A stretch of DNA of 64,000 nucleotides from DATFVA01 sp963800255 (GCA_963800255.1 CAWDAK010000008.1:124001-188000); one strand, 5' to 3'. Positions 36,767 through 46,904 are shown, counted from the stretch's first letter. Program-made: numbers and translations. The notes: generated from the letters alone by a model not told the origin.

Positions 36767-37204
36767 TCAGAAATCCAGGAAGTATTGTGAACGATTCAGG
36801 ATATGGAAAGCATAATAGAGGTTTTTACTTATAACCCTGACTCTTTCACTTTTATCAAATCTTGCAGAACCTCTTAGTCTGTATATACCGATCCCATTGT
36901 CAAGACTATAAAGTGCAACAGCAGCAGAGATTCTCTCCATTTCTGTTGTGCCATCATCAAGCATTTTTAACAACGGTATCAGTGAAACAGAAAAATCTTC
37001 AGGTTCGGCAATTGAATTATCTATCACCTCAGTTATAACAGCAGCAGAACTTATCCGTAAACCTTCATTATCGGAACTAATTCCGGCAACAAGGTTTTCA
37101 ACAACGGCGCTTTTATTGGTTGAGGGTGTCAGGTCAGCCCCGGCAGCCAGGAGTGGGGCAAGCATTAAGGAGGAGAGCAGAAGTATTGAAACTAACGTTT
37201 TCAT
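36767..37204 (-). CDS. Exported HEAT-like repeat protein
   Basis: A 145-aa protein with a signal peptide (MKTLVSILLLSSLMLAPLLA). The rest consists of short helical repeats resembling HEAT units: VVENLVAGISSDNEGLRISS, SLIPLLKMLDDGTTEMERIS and AAVALYSLDNGIGIYRLRGS. No catalytic motif. An AGGAGG lies six bases before the ATG. Monocistronic and probably periplasmic. Homologues of this type are frequent in Ignavibacteria and related phyla, with no assigned function. Confidence 0.7.
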   Translation of the reverse strand: MKTLVSILLLSSLMLAPLLAAGADLTPSTNKSAVVENLVAGISSDNEGLRISSAAVITEVIDNSIAEPEDFSVSLIPLLKMLDDGTTEMERISAAVALYSLDNGIGIYRLRGSARFDKSERVRVISKNLYYAFHILNRSQYFLDF

Positions 37205-37329
37205 ATCAGCCTCCTGAATAATAGGTTAATCAATCTATCCGGGAGTAATTTAATAACGCAGCATAGAGTTGTCTATTTTATTATTATAGAAGGATAAAAT
37301 ATTATAGGGAAGGCAATAATTGATGCCGG

Positions 37330-38331
37330 TTATTCTTGAGCAAGGTTGTTTTTGAAGGGATCTTCTCTTGTTTCTTCGAAGAAGGGACGGTAAGATTCCT
37401 TGCTCTCCGTTTCCTGCACCCACCCGTTCTCCAGTCCGAATTTATCCAACAGTTCAATTGCTCTCATATATTCTGTGGATGAAACATTTCTGCTGATAAG
37501 CGGATATTTCTCAGCTTTGTTTGAAGGGTAATACTGCGCCATTAAAGAGATATGTACTTTGGGATCCAATTCATCAGCAATAAACCTGAATACACTTTCC
37601 GTCTCTGCCAGCCCGTTCGGCATCACAAGGTGGCGGATAATCAACCCTCTTACCACCACACCATCATCATATATAAGTTCGCTTCCCACCTGCCGGTACA
37701 TTTCCTTAATTGCAGGTTTTACTGCATCGAAATAATCACTAACACGTGAATAAGTTTTGCCGACAGAATTTTCTCCCCATTTAAAATCTGGAAGATAGAT
37801 ATCTATAACACCATCATAGAGCTTCAGCATTTCAACACTGTCGTATCCGTTAGTATTGTATATGATCGGAAGACGCAGACCATTAATGGCAGCAAGATAA
37901 ATCGATTTAAGAATAGAAGCAGAAAAATGTGTGGGCGAAACCAGTCCAATATTATGACAATTTCTTTCCTGCAATTCAATCATTATCTCAGCCAGGCGTT
38001 CATAGGAAACTTCATTCTTCCTCTCCACTTTATAATTCTGACTTATCACGTAGTTCTGGCAGAAAACACATCGGAGATTACAGTTGCCGAAGAAGATATT
38101 CCCCGCTCCCCTGCCTCCGCTAAGCACAGGCTCCTCGCCGAAATGAGGTGTATAGGATGAAACAACCGGCAGGTCACCACTCTGGCATATTCCATACTCG
38201 CTGCTTGTTCTATCAACATTACAGTTCCTGGGACAGCTTGTACACGACTGTAATATCCTCCCGGCCTTCCTTAAGCGGTCTTCAAATTCACCGTTATTCA
38301 GTGTCTTTATGTAAGATGGAGCAAAAGTCAT
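37330..38331 (-). CDS. PflX-type radical SAM protein (pyruvate-formate-lyase-activase-like)
   Basis: A 333-aa radical SAM enzyme of the COG1313 (PflX) type. After an N-terminal Cys region (CTSCPRNCNVDRTSSEYGIC, a possible second cluster site) comes FGNCNLRCVFCQNYVISQ with the CxxxCxxC [4Fe-4S] motif and GLVSPTHF. The C-terminal part is VRGLIIRHLVMPNGLAETES and HISLMAQYYPSNKAEKYPLI. The target and reaction are unknown; a glycyl-radical activation role is suggested only by family resemblance. Start placed at the ATG 38331, because the longer ORF reaches 60 bases into the divergent gene's leader; the shorter form begins with the family's usual N-terminus (MTFAPSYIKTL). Confidence 0.85.
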   Translation of the reverse strand: MTFAPSYIKTLNNGEFEDRLRKAGRILQSCTSCPRNCNVDRTSSEYGICQSGDLPVVSSYTPHFGEEPVLSGGRGAGNIFFGNCNLRCVFCQNYVISQNYKVERKNEVSYERLAEIMIELQERNCHNIGLVSPTHFSASILKSIYLAAINGLRLPIIYNTNGYDSVEMLKLYDGVIDIYLPDFKWGENSVGKTYSRVSDYFDAVKPAIKEMYRQVGSELIYDDGVVVRGLIIRHLVMPNGLAETESVFRFIADELDPKVHISLMAQYYPSNKAEKYPLISRNVSSTEYMRAIELLDKFGLENGWVQETESKESYRPFFEETREDPFKNNLAQE

Positions 38332-38438
38332 GTTTTTCCGGAAATCAATTTTATGCAGGGTTAAGTTAAGCCAGAGTGTGTTCTCACACAATCCCTTTTT
38401 CAGGAATCAATCATATCTTTTTCAAAAAAGGAGATAGT

Positions 38439-38798
38439 ATGATTGAAGTTCTGGATAAAACGATCAACGATTTTATTGCAGTTAAGGCGAGCGGTAAATT
38501 AACAAAGAAAGATTATGAAGATATGCTCTCCCTTGCTGAAGAAAAGACCAGGCAGTATGGCAAAACAAACTGGTATATAGAAATAGTTGATTTTAAAGGC
38601 TGGGAATTTGATGCCGCAGTAGAAGACTTAAAATTTGATATCGAACATTACGATGATATAAAAAGAATAGCAATGGTGGGCGATAAAAAATGGCATCATT
38701 GGGGTGCGGTGGCATCTAAATTATTTACGAGAGCCAAAGTAGAATATTTTGATATTTCTGAAAAAGATAAAGCCGAGAACTGGGCCAAAGCTGCTTAA
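38439..38798 (+). CDS. SpoIIAA-like STAS protein
   Basis: A 119-aa single-domain protein of the SpoIIAA-like (DUF3478-type) STAS family: MIEVLDKTINDFIAVKASGK, LTKKDYEDMLSLAEE, WYIEIVDFKGWEFDAAVEDL and RIAMVGDKKWHHWGAVASKL. The ATG at 38439 is preceded by AAGGAGA at the ideal distance; a longer ORF starting 21 codons upstream has no SD. These proteins occur in many bacteria, often in stress-related or lipid-binding roles; no phosphorylatable Ser in a DSxG context is seen, so it is not an obvious partner-switch antagonist. A terminator follows. Confidence 0.85.
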   Translation: MIEVLDKTINDFIAVKASGKLTKKDYEDMLSLAEEKTRQYGKTNWYIEIVDFKGWEFDAAVEDLKFDIEHYDDIKRIAMVGDKKWHHWGAVASKLFTRAKVEYFDISEKDKAENWAKAA

Positions 38799-38808
38799 AG
38801 TTAACTAT

Positions 38809-38854
38809 GACCTGGCCGTTGTTGTAATTAACAGCCAGGTCTGTATAATTTTTT
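38809..38854 (+). terminator. Terminator hairpin between convergent genes
   Basis: 8-bp stem GACCTGGC (38809-38816) / GCCAGGTC (38834-38841) followed by an A/T stretch ending in a T-run up to 38854. It lies between two convergent genes; only the plus strand has the T-run. Confidence 0.65.
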
Positions 38855-38856
38855 AA

Positions 38857-41800
38857 CTACTCAACGTCAAGTGTAGGGATTCTTCCCGGTGTCCATGGGG
38901 CACCATATTTTTCCATATCAGCTTCCAGGGTCTTAAGGTCATAGTTGTACAGGTTCTTAAGCTGTTCAAGTACTGGAGGAAAAGTATCCATCAGAACTTT
39001 ATAGGAATTACGTTCGTTTTGAGTAATGTTAGATGAAGAGTTGTAATGTGTGTAGGAAAGTACATCAAGTCTTTCATTAAACGTAACTGGTGAAGGAGGA
39101 TTTTCCTCTGCACTCGGGAATTTTGATTCCCTGTTGAACTTCAATGAAATATCCTTAAGTGTATTCCAGAGGTTATCTGCTCTTACCATCAGGTCGTTAG
39201 GAGCTTCAGGTGTATTGATAAGCGCCTGTTTTATATCGGTTACGCTTTTCATCATATTATCAAGGAATCCTTCTGTTCCCCTAATTGCCCTGGCGAGCTT
39301 GTTAGCTTTCTTCTGGAAGTTTACCAGCTCAGAACGGTCGGCTATAGGCAGAGTCGTATTATTCAGGGGTTTAACGATGAACTCAACAGGACCATAAAGC
39401 TGTTTTTCGCCGTCCCTGTTAATCATTGCCATACTTACCGTGTACTTACCAGGCAGGGCAAGCGTACTTCCATGAGCTTCGGCAGTCGGGTTGAATTTAT
39501 CTTTTACTTCAACAGGCGAAGTACTTCCATAACGTAAGTCCCATACAGCACGGTTAATTCCTTTGGAGGCCGATTTAGTAATTTTCCTGACAATATTCCC
39601 GGCATCATCCTTAACAGTAAGCACAAGGTAAGGATCCAGTTCCTCATTTTCTGTACGAAGCTGTGCATTATCGGGCTGAGGGATTGGCTTCCCATCCTTA
39701 AATAAATCTTTTTCTTTTTCTTTTCTTTCGTCCTTCAGTGTTTTAGGTACGTCCTTTATGTAGTATGTGAAGACGGCACCAAACTCAGGATTCGGGGCTT
39801 TGAAATATCTGGCACCCTGTCCGTACCTTCCGCCTGTTTCGTGAAACATCAAAGCATCCTTAATTGGAAAGATATATGCATTCTTGTCAAGAGTGGTTTT
39901 ATTTACATCGCGAAGCGGAGTGAAGTTATCTAGTATATAAAAGCCTCTTCCGAAAGTCGCTATAACAAGGTCGTTCTCTCTTTCCTGGAAAGCAATATCC
40001 CTTACGGCGATTGCAGGTATGCCTGATTTTAACTGTGTCCAGACTTTACCGCCATCATTAGAAAAGAAAATTCCGAATTCTGTTCCTGCAAAGAGAAGAT
40101 CAGGATTCACATAATCCTGTTCGATTGTATGTACGCTGCCGTTTTCCGGGAGGTTTCCTGCGATGGATGTCCATGATTTTCCTTTATCCGAGCTCTTCAG
40201 CAGGTAGGGTTTGAAGTCGTCTCTCTTAAGATTATTGAATGAGGCAAAGACAACGTTCTCATCATACTTAGAGGGACAAATATCGCTTACATACGTATAT
40301 TTAGGAACACCGGGGAACTCATCAATTTTGCTCCAGGTCTTTGCATCTTCAGAAACCTGGATTACACCGTCGTCGGTTCCTGCATAAAGCAGGTTTTCTT
40401 TTACAGGCGATTCTGTAAGGGAGATAATAGTTCCGAATAGTGAAGTAGATTGATCTTTTGCCACAGCGTCAACGCTCCAGTACTTACCCATTACCGGCCA
40501 CTGGTTCCTGTCAAGCTGTGCGGTAAGGTCAGGACTTATTTCCTGCCAGGTATCTCCCCTATCGTCGCTTCTGAATACTTTATTGGCTGCAGTATAAAGC
40601 CTGGTGTGGCTGTGGGGACTAACAAAAAGCGGGGTGTCCCAATTCCATTTATATGTTAATTCTCCTTCTGCTGGTTCGGGACGGATATAAATAGATTCAC
40701 CACTTGCTCTGTCGTAACGAACCATATTTCCATATTGAGCTTCAGCATAAACGATGTTGGGGTCTTCGGGATCTATTGCGCTCCAGAATCCATCGCCGCC
40801 ATTTGTAATGAACCAATCACTATTAACAATTCCATCAGCGCTGATTGTTGCAGAGGGTCCCCCCATACTGTTATTATCCTGGGTTCCGCCGTACACATAA
40901 TAAAATGGTTCCGAATTATCTACAGCCACCCTGTAAAACTGGGTAATAGGAAGATTTTCCTTGAAGTCGTATGTCTTGCCGTCATCATAAGTTTCATAAA
41001 CTCCGCCGTCCCCACCGATAAGGAAATGATCAGTATAGTCAGGATCGATCCACATTGCATGATCGTCAACATGGCGGTCTTTGGTACTAACGTTGTTCCA
41101 GGTTTTACCGCCGTCTAGCGTAACTTTTGAAAAAGTTTCAGTAGAAAATATTTTATTCTCGTTCTTTGGATCAACGTATATTTCATTGAAGTATTGACCT
41201 GACGATGCATAATCGCTCATTTTATCCCAGCTTGCACCGCGGTTAGTTGATCTGAAAAAACCGCTCTTTCCTTCTGCTGCCTCCATAATAATATAGAGAA
41301 TATCAGGATTGGAAGGAGCATACGCTATATCCATTCCTCCGATATCAACTCCGGGCAAACCTTTCATAATCTTATCCCAGGTCTGTCCTGCATCAGTTGA
41401 CTTATATACTGCAGATTCGGGACCGCCGCCTATCTTTGTAAATACATGCCTTCTTCTCTGCTCAGAGGTTGCATACATAATATCAGGGTTGCGAGGATCG
41501 AAGATTACATTATTAACTCCTGTATTCTCACTAATATCGAGAACCTTCTTCCAGGTTTTGCCTGCATCGTCGGTTTTGTATAATCCGCGGTCGCCTCCGG
41601 GTCCCCACGCCGAACCTTCTGCTGCAACAAATACTATGTTGGAATTCCGGGGATCGATTGCAATTTCACCAATCTGGCGGGAGTCTTTCAATCCCATATT
41701 TTTCCAGGATTTTCCTCCGTCAGTGGTTTTGTAGATACCGTCACCGTAACCGAGAGCTCTCTGGTGATTGTTCTCGCCTGTCCCCGCCCATACAACATAA

Positions 41801-42117
41801 GGGTTATTGGGATCCATTGCCAGGCATCCAATTGAGTATGCTCCGTAATGATCAAAGACCGGTTCAAATGTTATTCCGTCATTGCTGGTTTTCCAGATAT
41901 GACCGCTTGCTGCGGCAACATAATATTCAGCGTGATTCTGAGGATTAACTGCAAAATCTGCAATTCGACCGGAAGTAAAAGCAGGACCAATGTTTCTCCA
42001 CTTCAACCCGGCAACTGTTTCTGCCATTGTGGAATCTTTCTTGTCCTTATCCTGGGCTGCTATTACAATAGTGAACAGGATTGTGAGGATAATTGAAATA
42101 TTTATAAATCTTTTCAT
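38857..42117 (-). CDS. BNR/sortilin-like repeat protein (glycosidase-like), secreted
   Basis: A 1086-aa exported protein; signal peptide MKRFINISIILTILFTIVIA. The first ~740 residues form BNR/VPS10 propeller repeats with recurring (Y)KT-DGGKSW, KTDDAGKTW, STDAGQTW, STNRGASW and DRGDTW Asp-box units, as in sialidase- or sortilin-type propellers. The family is usually called glycosyl hydrolase or exo-alpha-sialidase, but no proven activity can be deduced. A C-terminal region (VIATFGRGFYILDNFTPLR, NRAVWDLRYGSTSPVEV, then helical tail) follows. Unlike its neighbours it has no NYPNPFNP sorting tail. The family is widespread and abundant in Bacteroidota. Confidence 0.85.
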   Translation of the reverse strand: MKRFINISIILTILFTIVIAAQDKDKKDSTMAETVAGLKWRNIGPAFTSGRIADFAVNPQNHAEYYVAAASGHIWKTSNDGITFEPVFDHYGAYSIGCLAMDPNNPYVVWAGTGENNHQRALGYGDGIYKTTDGGKSWKNMGLKDSRQIGEIAIDPRNSNIVFVAAEGSAWGPGGDRGLYKTDDAGKTWKKVLDISENTGVNNVIFDPRNPDIMYATSEQRRRHVFTKIGGGPESAVYKSTDAGQTWDKIMKGLPGVDIGGMDIAYAPSNPDILYIIMEAAEGKSGFFRSTNRGASWDKMSDYASSGQYFNEIYVDPKNENKIFSTETFSKVTLDGGKTWNNVSTKDRHVDDHAMWIDPDYTDHFLIGGDGGVYETYDDGKTYDFKENLPITQFYRVAVDNSEPFYYVYGGTQDNNSMGGPSATISADGIVNSDWFITNGGDGFWSAIDPEDPNIVYAEAQYGNMVRYDRASGESIYIRPEPAEGELTYKWNWDTPLFVSPHSHTRLYTAANKVFRSDDRGDTWQEISPDLTAQLDRNQWPVMGKYWSVDAVAKDQSTSLFGTIISLTESPVKENLLYAGTDDGVIQVSEDAKTWSKIDEFPGVPKYTYVSDICPSKYDENVVFASFNNLKRDDFKPYLLKSSDKGKSWTSIAGNLPENGSVHTIEQDYVNPDLLFAGTEFGIFFSNDGGKVWTQLKSGIPAIAVRDIAFQERENDLVIATFGRGFYILDNFTPLRDVNKTTLDKNAYIFPIKDALMFHETGGRYGQGARYFKAPNPEFGAVFTYYIKDVPKTLKDERKEKEKDLFKDGKPIPQPDNAQLRTENEELDPYLVLTVKDDAGNIVRKITKSASKGINRAVWDLRYGSTSPVEVKDKFNPTAEAHGSTLALPGKYTVSMAMINRDGEKQLYGPVEFIVKPLNNTTLPIADRSELVNFQKKANKLARAIRGTEGFLDNMMKSVTDIKQALINTPEAPNDLMVRADNLWNTLKDISLKFNRESKFPSAEENPPSPVTFNERLDVLSYTHYNSSSNITQNERNSYKVLMDTFPPVLEQLKNLYNYDLKTLEADMEKYGAPWTPGRIPTLDVE

Positions 42118-42284
42118 AGTATATTAAAAGAATAGTGAATGGATAATTTGATTTGATATTTTTAAGAAAGTACTTGTCAATGTGTATTTTAACTGAATTC
42201 AACATTCCCCATTTCCGCGGTTCAAATTAACAAACCTTGACAACTTATTCTACATTAAAATGATAAACGGTGAATTAACCCCAT

Positions 42285-42317
42285 AAAAAATGCCGGCAGA
42301 GGGGAGAACTGCCGGCA
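42285..42317 (-). terminator. Rho-independent terminator of the C25 peptidase gene
   Basis: 9-bp perfect stem TGCCGGCAG/CTGCCGGCA (42291-42299, 42309-42317) with a 9-base loop. On the minus strand a T6 run (A6 at 42285-42290) follows immediately. It lies 30 bases past the peptidase gene stop. Confidence 0.85.
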
Positions 42318-42346
42318 CGGGGTCTTAGGGGAATCAGGGTGTCTTG

Positions 42347-45300
42347 CTACTTCAGCATCAGCATTTTCTTTACTGCTGAGAAATTTCCTGCTTTAATTCT
42401 GTAAATGTAAAATCCCGATGATACCTGTTGATTATAATTGTTCTTTCCGTTCCAGGTTACCGAGTATCTTCCCGGATCTTTAACTTCAGATATAAGGGTC
42501 CTGACAAGCCTCCCGAGCGCATCGTAGATATTCAGTGTAACAGGTGATTGAATCGGAACATCAAATTTTATGGCTGTGGAAGGGTTAAAAGGATTCGGAT
42601 AATTCTGAGCCAATGCGAATTCTTTAGGCATATTATTTACTTCTACATCAATCTGCTTTGAGAAGTGTACTGCTCCGTCCAGATCAAGCTGTTTAAGTCT
42701 GTATGATACTGAACCATTCTCTGCATTGTTATCTTTGAAAGAATATATCTTTGGCTCAGCCGTTGTACCATTTCCTTCGACGAAACCTATTTTCCTCCAG
42801 GAAGCGTGACCTGAGGATTCGGGTTTAACAGTTTTCCTCTCAATGTCAAATCCCATATTATTTTTTTCAGTGGCAGTGTTCCATCTGAGGATTACTGCAT
42901 CCTGACTGCTCTCTGCACTGAACGAAATAAGTTCAACGGGAACTTCACCCAGCTGCATGCTTACGGGTATTGTCAATTCAGGGCTATCAGGATCATTGCT
43001 GGCAACCAAAACATCCATTGAATAATTACCAGGTTCTAATCCGGCAGTTACAAAATCAAGAATCAATGCGTAAGAACTGCCATTATAAATTGTACCAGAG
43101 TAATGATTAGGAATCAGCCACTCCGGTTCAGCCGAGAACATAACCGCCAGACCGTCTTCAACGTAGGCTGCATTGTATGCAACTTCCAATCCGTCTGTAC
43201 CATTCATATTTTCAATTCCAACAGTAGCAGAAGTCAAGCTTGCAGCCATATTATTATAATAAAAATAAATTTTGTTATTTGACTGAAGCACAATCTGATA
43301 AGTAAGCGATCCGGTTGCAGGATACTTCTGCCAGTTTGTAAACTGGATAATCAGTTTATCAGCAGTCTGCAGATAGTAAACAGTACCCTGAGCTGTTCCG
43401 TCAAGATCATCCCAGAATGGAGCTATAATATTATCAGGCATTCCCTGAGTAGGGATTCCATCGTTTGTATATGTATCTTCTGTAATATTATCGAAGGAAA
43501 TAAATCCGTTTGAGCTTACATATACTCCTGTTTCTGGTTCGCCATAAAACTTGAAATTACACCCGATAGGAAGAGGACCTGCTACCCCTTCATCCAGAGG
43601 ATCGAAAGTACTTGTTGAGGTCCAGCCAGTAACGGCTGTTCCGGAAACCGAAATATCATTCCACTGATAAGCAGGCCCCTCGGGATCATTACTATCGATC
43701 CATTCATACCCGAATAAGTCAGGGCCCCCGCTGCCTCTTAAACTTGTTCCTTTAATGGTTGTAGGATTATCCTTCGTTCCCGTATTTGATGATGCGTTCT
43801 TTATCGAAACAAACCTTGCAGTTACATCTCCCGGGAAAGTATTATTTGTAAGTTCAACTGAATAATCGAGAGTTGAATTCGTACTGCTTATATTAGAGAT
43901 CATTATGGAATCGCTTATCACCGAGCCCGGAGCGATCAGGCAGTAAATAGAATCGGGGTTAACCGAAATTTCCGGGGCATCCCAGGTAAGCTGTATAGGC
44001 ACATTTGACATCGGCGATTTGTTTCCCCAGATATCTGAAGCTTTAACTGCAAAGTAATACTGTGTGGAAAAATCCAGATTATGAATTGCATAACTTTTAG
44101 CAATTCCCGCTGAATCTGGTCCCCCCGGAATAAGGATAGAATTAGCATTTCCATAATCTTGTTCTGTAACGATGGGATCAGAAGAATATCTTAAATCATA
44201 GCTTACAATTCCCCCGAATGAAGAATCATATGGGGCCGTCCAGTTAAGTGTAATTGAATTAGAAGTAGGATCAACTGCGTTAAGGTCAGTAATCTGTGCC
44301 GGAGCGGTTGAATCCGGCTCCATACCGAGTGTAAGCATCATTGAGCAGTCACCCAGAATATTGTACTGCTCCATCATCTTTAAGCCTTCGCCGCTGCTGC
44401 CTCCCCATTGGTCCATTCCGAACATGATACCATTGAAGCACACGCCACCAACGGTTTGTTTTGCCCTTGTTGTAAGAAGAAGCATAGCATGATTCTGCAT
44501 ATCGCAGGGTGGAACCCAGCTGGCATTTGTAGAAGCCCCGAATGCACCGATAGCTCCTTTAGGATCAGCAAGACTGCCCTCTCTTACCCAGGCTTCTTCC
44601 ATGCACTCGTTCAATGTAAAATTACCATTAACACAGGCAACGTCCAGAACAAAGGGATTTTTATATTCATTTGAAAGTCCTGCAATATCATAAATATCAT
44701 ACCCTGTTGTGCTCCAGGAGGTACCAGAACCATGTCCTATGTAGTTTATTATACTTCTACCATTGTTAACAGCAGCTGTAACCTGCGATGCTGAAGCACC
44801 GGGGTCATAAATTTGATCTACATTTGTGAAGAATAGATTATTCATCAGCATATCCCTTAGAAGGTTCATCCGTTCCCAGTCATATAAGCCTGTTCCGCCA
44901 TCCTGATCACTCGCTACGCCCGTTCCCTTCAGATACCATCCGGCATCCGGACCTGTATCCGGATATTTTTCATACTTAATAAATTTATACAGGATATAAT
45001 CCAGGTTAGCAGAAGAAGAAGGCGAAATACGTGAGATGAAAGCATCAGGATAAGCATCGCTTCCGGCCAGTTTCACATAACAGGGGTCGGAAGGAGCACC
45101 TTCATATGTTCCGCTAATTGTCGGGATATCACCGGATTCTCCAACAAGTATAATAAAAGTTAAACCCTCGGGAGAGTTATATAAGTTTTGGATGTAACTT
45201 TTTATTGATGATGATCCTGAACCTGTTTCAGCTGGATATTCTGCTGTAATGGTTGTAATGCCTTTTTCTAATTTCCAGTCATAGAAAGGAACAATATTGG

Positions 45301-46057
45301 CAGCATAAGCCGGGGGATATATTATCAGAAGCCGTCCTGTTTCCTCCAGCGTAACATAATCATAGCCGGGCGTTCCGTAATTGATAAATAAACTCTTATA
45401 AATATCTTTAAACTCGCGTGATACCCCTGCAAAAGGCCTTGTTCTTACAAGAGGATTTACAACTTCAACTGACTGATCAGCGAAGACCTCAACAGTAATT
45501 TTTGAACAAATCTTCAACTCACCGCGAACGGGATTATACTGCATAGGGTTGAACTGTATCGTTTGCCCTCTCAAATCCCTTACAACATAAGGGACGTCAA
45601 GCGAAATATTTCTTTCCGGGTACCAGGTATCCTGGTTGTAGAGCTCACCAAATACATAAGGTACGTCATCAGGATTAATATTTCTGGTTAAATGACCTTT
45701 AGAAGGGGTAACCGTGGAGGTTGGAATTGTTGTAAATTCCTGAGAGACAATTCTGTAATTCATTCCTGCCAGGTCAGGTACAATTATACTGACCCGGTGT
45801 GCAGGCAGCTGAGGAAAACCTTTTTCCATCAGACTGACACTTCCTGAAATATTATATAGAACAGTCGGGCTGCCGTTTACATCTATTGTTTTTTCGGTGT
45901 AGTGATTCAGCGTGAATTCAATTGTAGTACCTGAGGCACTGGTACTTATTACGTTGGATTGAATACCGTTATCAAAACTATTAACCTGTGCAAAGGAATT
46001 AAAAACGATCGCAATAGAAATAATAAGGATTGCGTGTACAAAGTAGAATTTATTCAT
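42347..46057 (-). CDS. Gingipain-like C25 cysteine peptidase with Fn3 and type IX sorting domain
   Basis: A 1236-aa secreted protease of the C25 family. Start at the ATG 46057, with a GGGGAG upstream and a signal peptide (YFVHAILIISIAIVFNSFAQ); the ORF is open 23 codons further without SD. A propeptide-like N-terminal region leads to the catalytic domain, which has NYIGHGSGTSW (H442) and VLDVACVNGNFTLNECMEEA (C475); the His-Cys spacing of 33 equals that of the gingipains. A fibronectin type III domain (ITDLNAVDPTSNSITLNWTA) follows, then an HYR/galactose-binding-like region and a sorting domain with AQNYPNPFNPSTAIKFDVP and SGFYIYRIKAG. Probably a surface or secreted proteinase. A terminator follows. 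Confidence 0.93.
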   Translation of the reverse strand: MNKFYFVHAILIISIAIVFNSFAQVNSFDNGIQSNVISTSASGTTIEFTLNHYTEKTIDVNGSPTVLYNISGSVSLMEKGFPQLPAHRVSIIVPDLAGMNYRIVSQEFTTIPTSTVTPSKGHLTRNINPDDVPYVFGELYNQDTWYPERNISLDVPYVVRDLRGQTIQFNPMQYNPVRGELKICSKITVEVFADQSVEVVNPLVRTRPFAGVSREFKDIYKSLFINYGTPGYDYVTLEETGRLLIIYPPAYAANIVPFYDWKLEKGITTITAEYPAETGSGSSSIKSYIQNLYNSPEGLTFIILVGESGDIPTISGTYEGAPSDPCYVKLAGSDAYPDAFISRISPSSSANLDYILYKFIKYEKYPDTGPDAGWYLKGTGVASDQDGGTGLYDWERMNLLRDMLMNNLFFTNVDQIYDPGASASQVTAAVNNGRSIINYIGHGSGTSWSTTGYDIYDIAGLSNEYKNPFVLDVACVNGNFTLNECMEEAWVREGSLADPKGAIGAFGASTNASWVPPCDMQNHAMLLLTTRAKQTVGGVCFNGIMFGMDQWGGSSGEGLKMMEQYNILGDCSMMLTLGMEPDSTAPAQITDLNAVDPTSNSITLNWTAPYDSSFGGIVSYDLRYSSDPIVTEQDYGNANSILIPGGPDSAGIAKSYAIHNLDFSTQYYFAVKASDIWGNKSPMSNVPIQLTWDAPEISVNPDSIYCLIAPGSVISDSIMISNISSTNSTLDYSVELTNNTFPGDVTARFVSIKNASSNTGTKDNPTTIKGTSLRGSGGPDLFGYEWIDSNDPEGPAYQWNDISVSGTAVTGWTSTSTFDPLDEGVAGPLPIGCNFKFYGEPETGVYVSSNGFISFDNITEDTYTNDGIPTQGMPDNIIAPFWDDLDGTAQGTVYYLQTADKLIIQFTNWQKYPATGSLTYQIVLQSNNKIYFYYNNMAASLTSATVGIENMNGTDGLEVAYNAAYVEDGLAVMFSAEPEWLIPNHYSGTIYNGSSYALILDFVTAGLEPGNYSMDVLVASNDPDSPELTIPVSMQLGEVPVELISFSAESSQDAVILRWNTATEKNNMGFDIERKTVKPESSGHASWRKIGFVEGNGTTAEPKIYSFKDNNAENGSVSYRLKQLDLDGAVHFSKQIDVEVNNMPKEFALAQNYPNPFNPSTAIKFDVPIQSPVTLNIYDALGRLVRTLISEVKDPGRYSVTWNGKNNYNQQVSSGFYIYRIKAGNFSAVKKMLMLK

Positions 46058-46293
46058 AATCTCCCCAGAGATATAAATGAGATGAAATTGATTGTTCAAC
46101 ATCCTAAAATTCCTTAATAGAAGCAAGAATTATTTTCTTTTTTCATTCTTCACTTGACCTTGTCTTTCGCTCTGCCTCTCATCTATCCATATCAGTCCAG
46201 TAAGAAGATCCCGGGATTGATGCAGGTCACCAACGAAACACCTGCTGAGGTTTAAATAGTTATATTAGAGAACAATAACGGAGGGTTATAAAA

Positions 46294-46791
46294 ATGTCAA
46301 AAACGATTGAAGAGTTAATACAGGATCTTTCAAGCCCAAATGGTATTATCAGGCAGAAAGCACGCTACGAACTGGTAAAGATGGGCAATCCGGCACTTGA
46401 TTATCTTCTTGAACTCCAAGGAGCGAAGAAGCATCTTGCAAGGTGGGAGGCGGTAAAAGCAATAAGCGAAATAGGAACAAGAGAATCCATACCTATTCTT
46501 ATTAACGCCCTGGAGGATGAAGAATTCGATGTAAGATGGCTCGCGGCGGAGGGGCTGATTGAAATGGGGCATTCGTCTGTTTATCCTTTACTGAAAGCTT
46601 TCATCTCAAATAAAGATTCTATTCATCTTAAAGAAGGCGTACATCATGTCCTGAAAGGGTTGGAAATACGAGGTAAGTATGATGATGATTATGGTATTAT
46701 AAAGGCGCTTGAAACTTTTTCAGCTCCGGTTAAACTTGAGTTAAAGATCATTAATATGCTTAAGGATGAACTATCAGGTGTTAAAGAATAA
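46294..46791 (+). CDS. HEAT-repeat protein, 165 aa
   Basis: A soluble 165-aa protein built from HEAT/PBS-lyase-type helical repeats: IRQKARYELVKMGNPALDYL, RWEAVKAISEIGTRESIPIL and VRWLAAEGLIEMGHSSVYPL. No signal peptide or catalytic motif; presumably a protein-binding scaffold. A GGAGGG lies seven bases before the ATG. It is followed by a hairpin structure and the aldo/keto reductase gene on the same strand. Confidence 0.85.
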   Translation: MSKTIEELIQDLSSPNGIIRQKARYELVKMGNPALDYLLELQGAKKHLARWEAVKAISEIGTRESIPILINALEDEEFDVRWLAAEGLIEMGHSSVYPLLKAFISNKDSIHLKEGVHHVLKGLEIRGKYDDDYGIIKALETFSAPVKLELKIINMLKDELSGVKE

Positions 46792-46824
46792 TATTAATCA
46801 AAAAAAACGATATTAAATAATGTT

Positions 46825-46874
46825 AAGGTGAAGTAAAATATCCGGGCTGCCGTCCGGATTGAAATTCACCTTTT
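46825..46874 (+). terminator. Nested hairpin between HEAT gene and aldo/keto reductase gene
   Basis: Outer arms AAGGTGAA (46825-46832) / TTCACCTT (46865-46872) and inner arms ATCCGG (46840-46845) / CCGGAT (46854-46859). T4 at 46871-46874 only, so a weak terminator; it ends about 30 bases before the next ATG and could instead be a structured leader of that gene. Confidence 0.45.
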
Positions 46875-46904
46875 GGGTAATAAAAAAATACTAAGAGGTT
46901 TAAA

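Noticed and set aside
38332..38391. N-terminal extension of the radical SAM protein to 38391
   Set aside because: It enters the leader of the divergent STAS gene and the shorter start gives the usual family N-terminus.
42237..42242. TTGACA with a TACATT-like hexamer on the plus strand
   Set aside because: It points to no gene; the next element on that side is the terminator of the convergent C25 gene.
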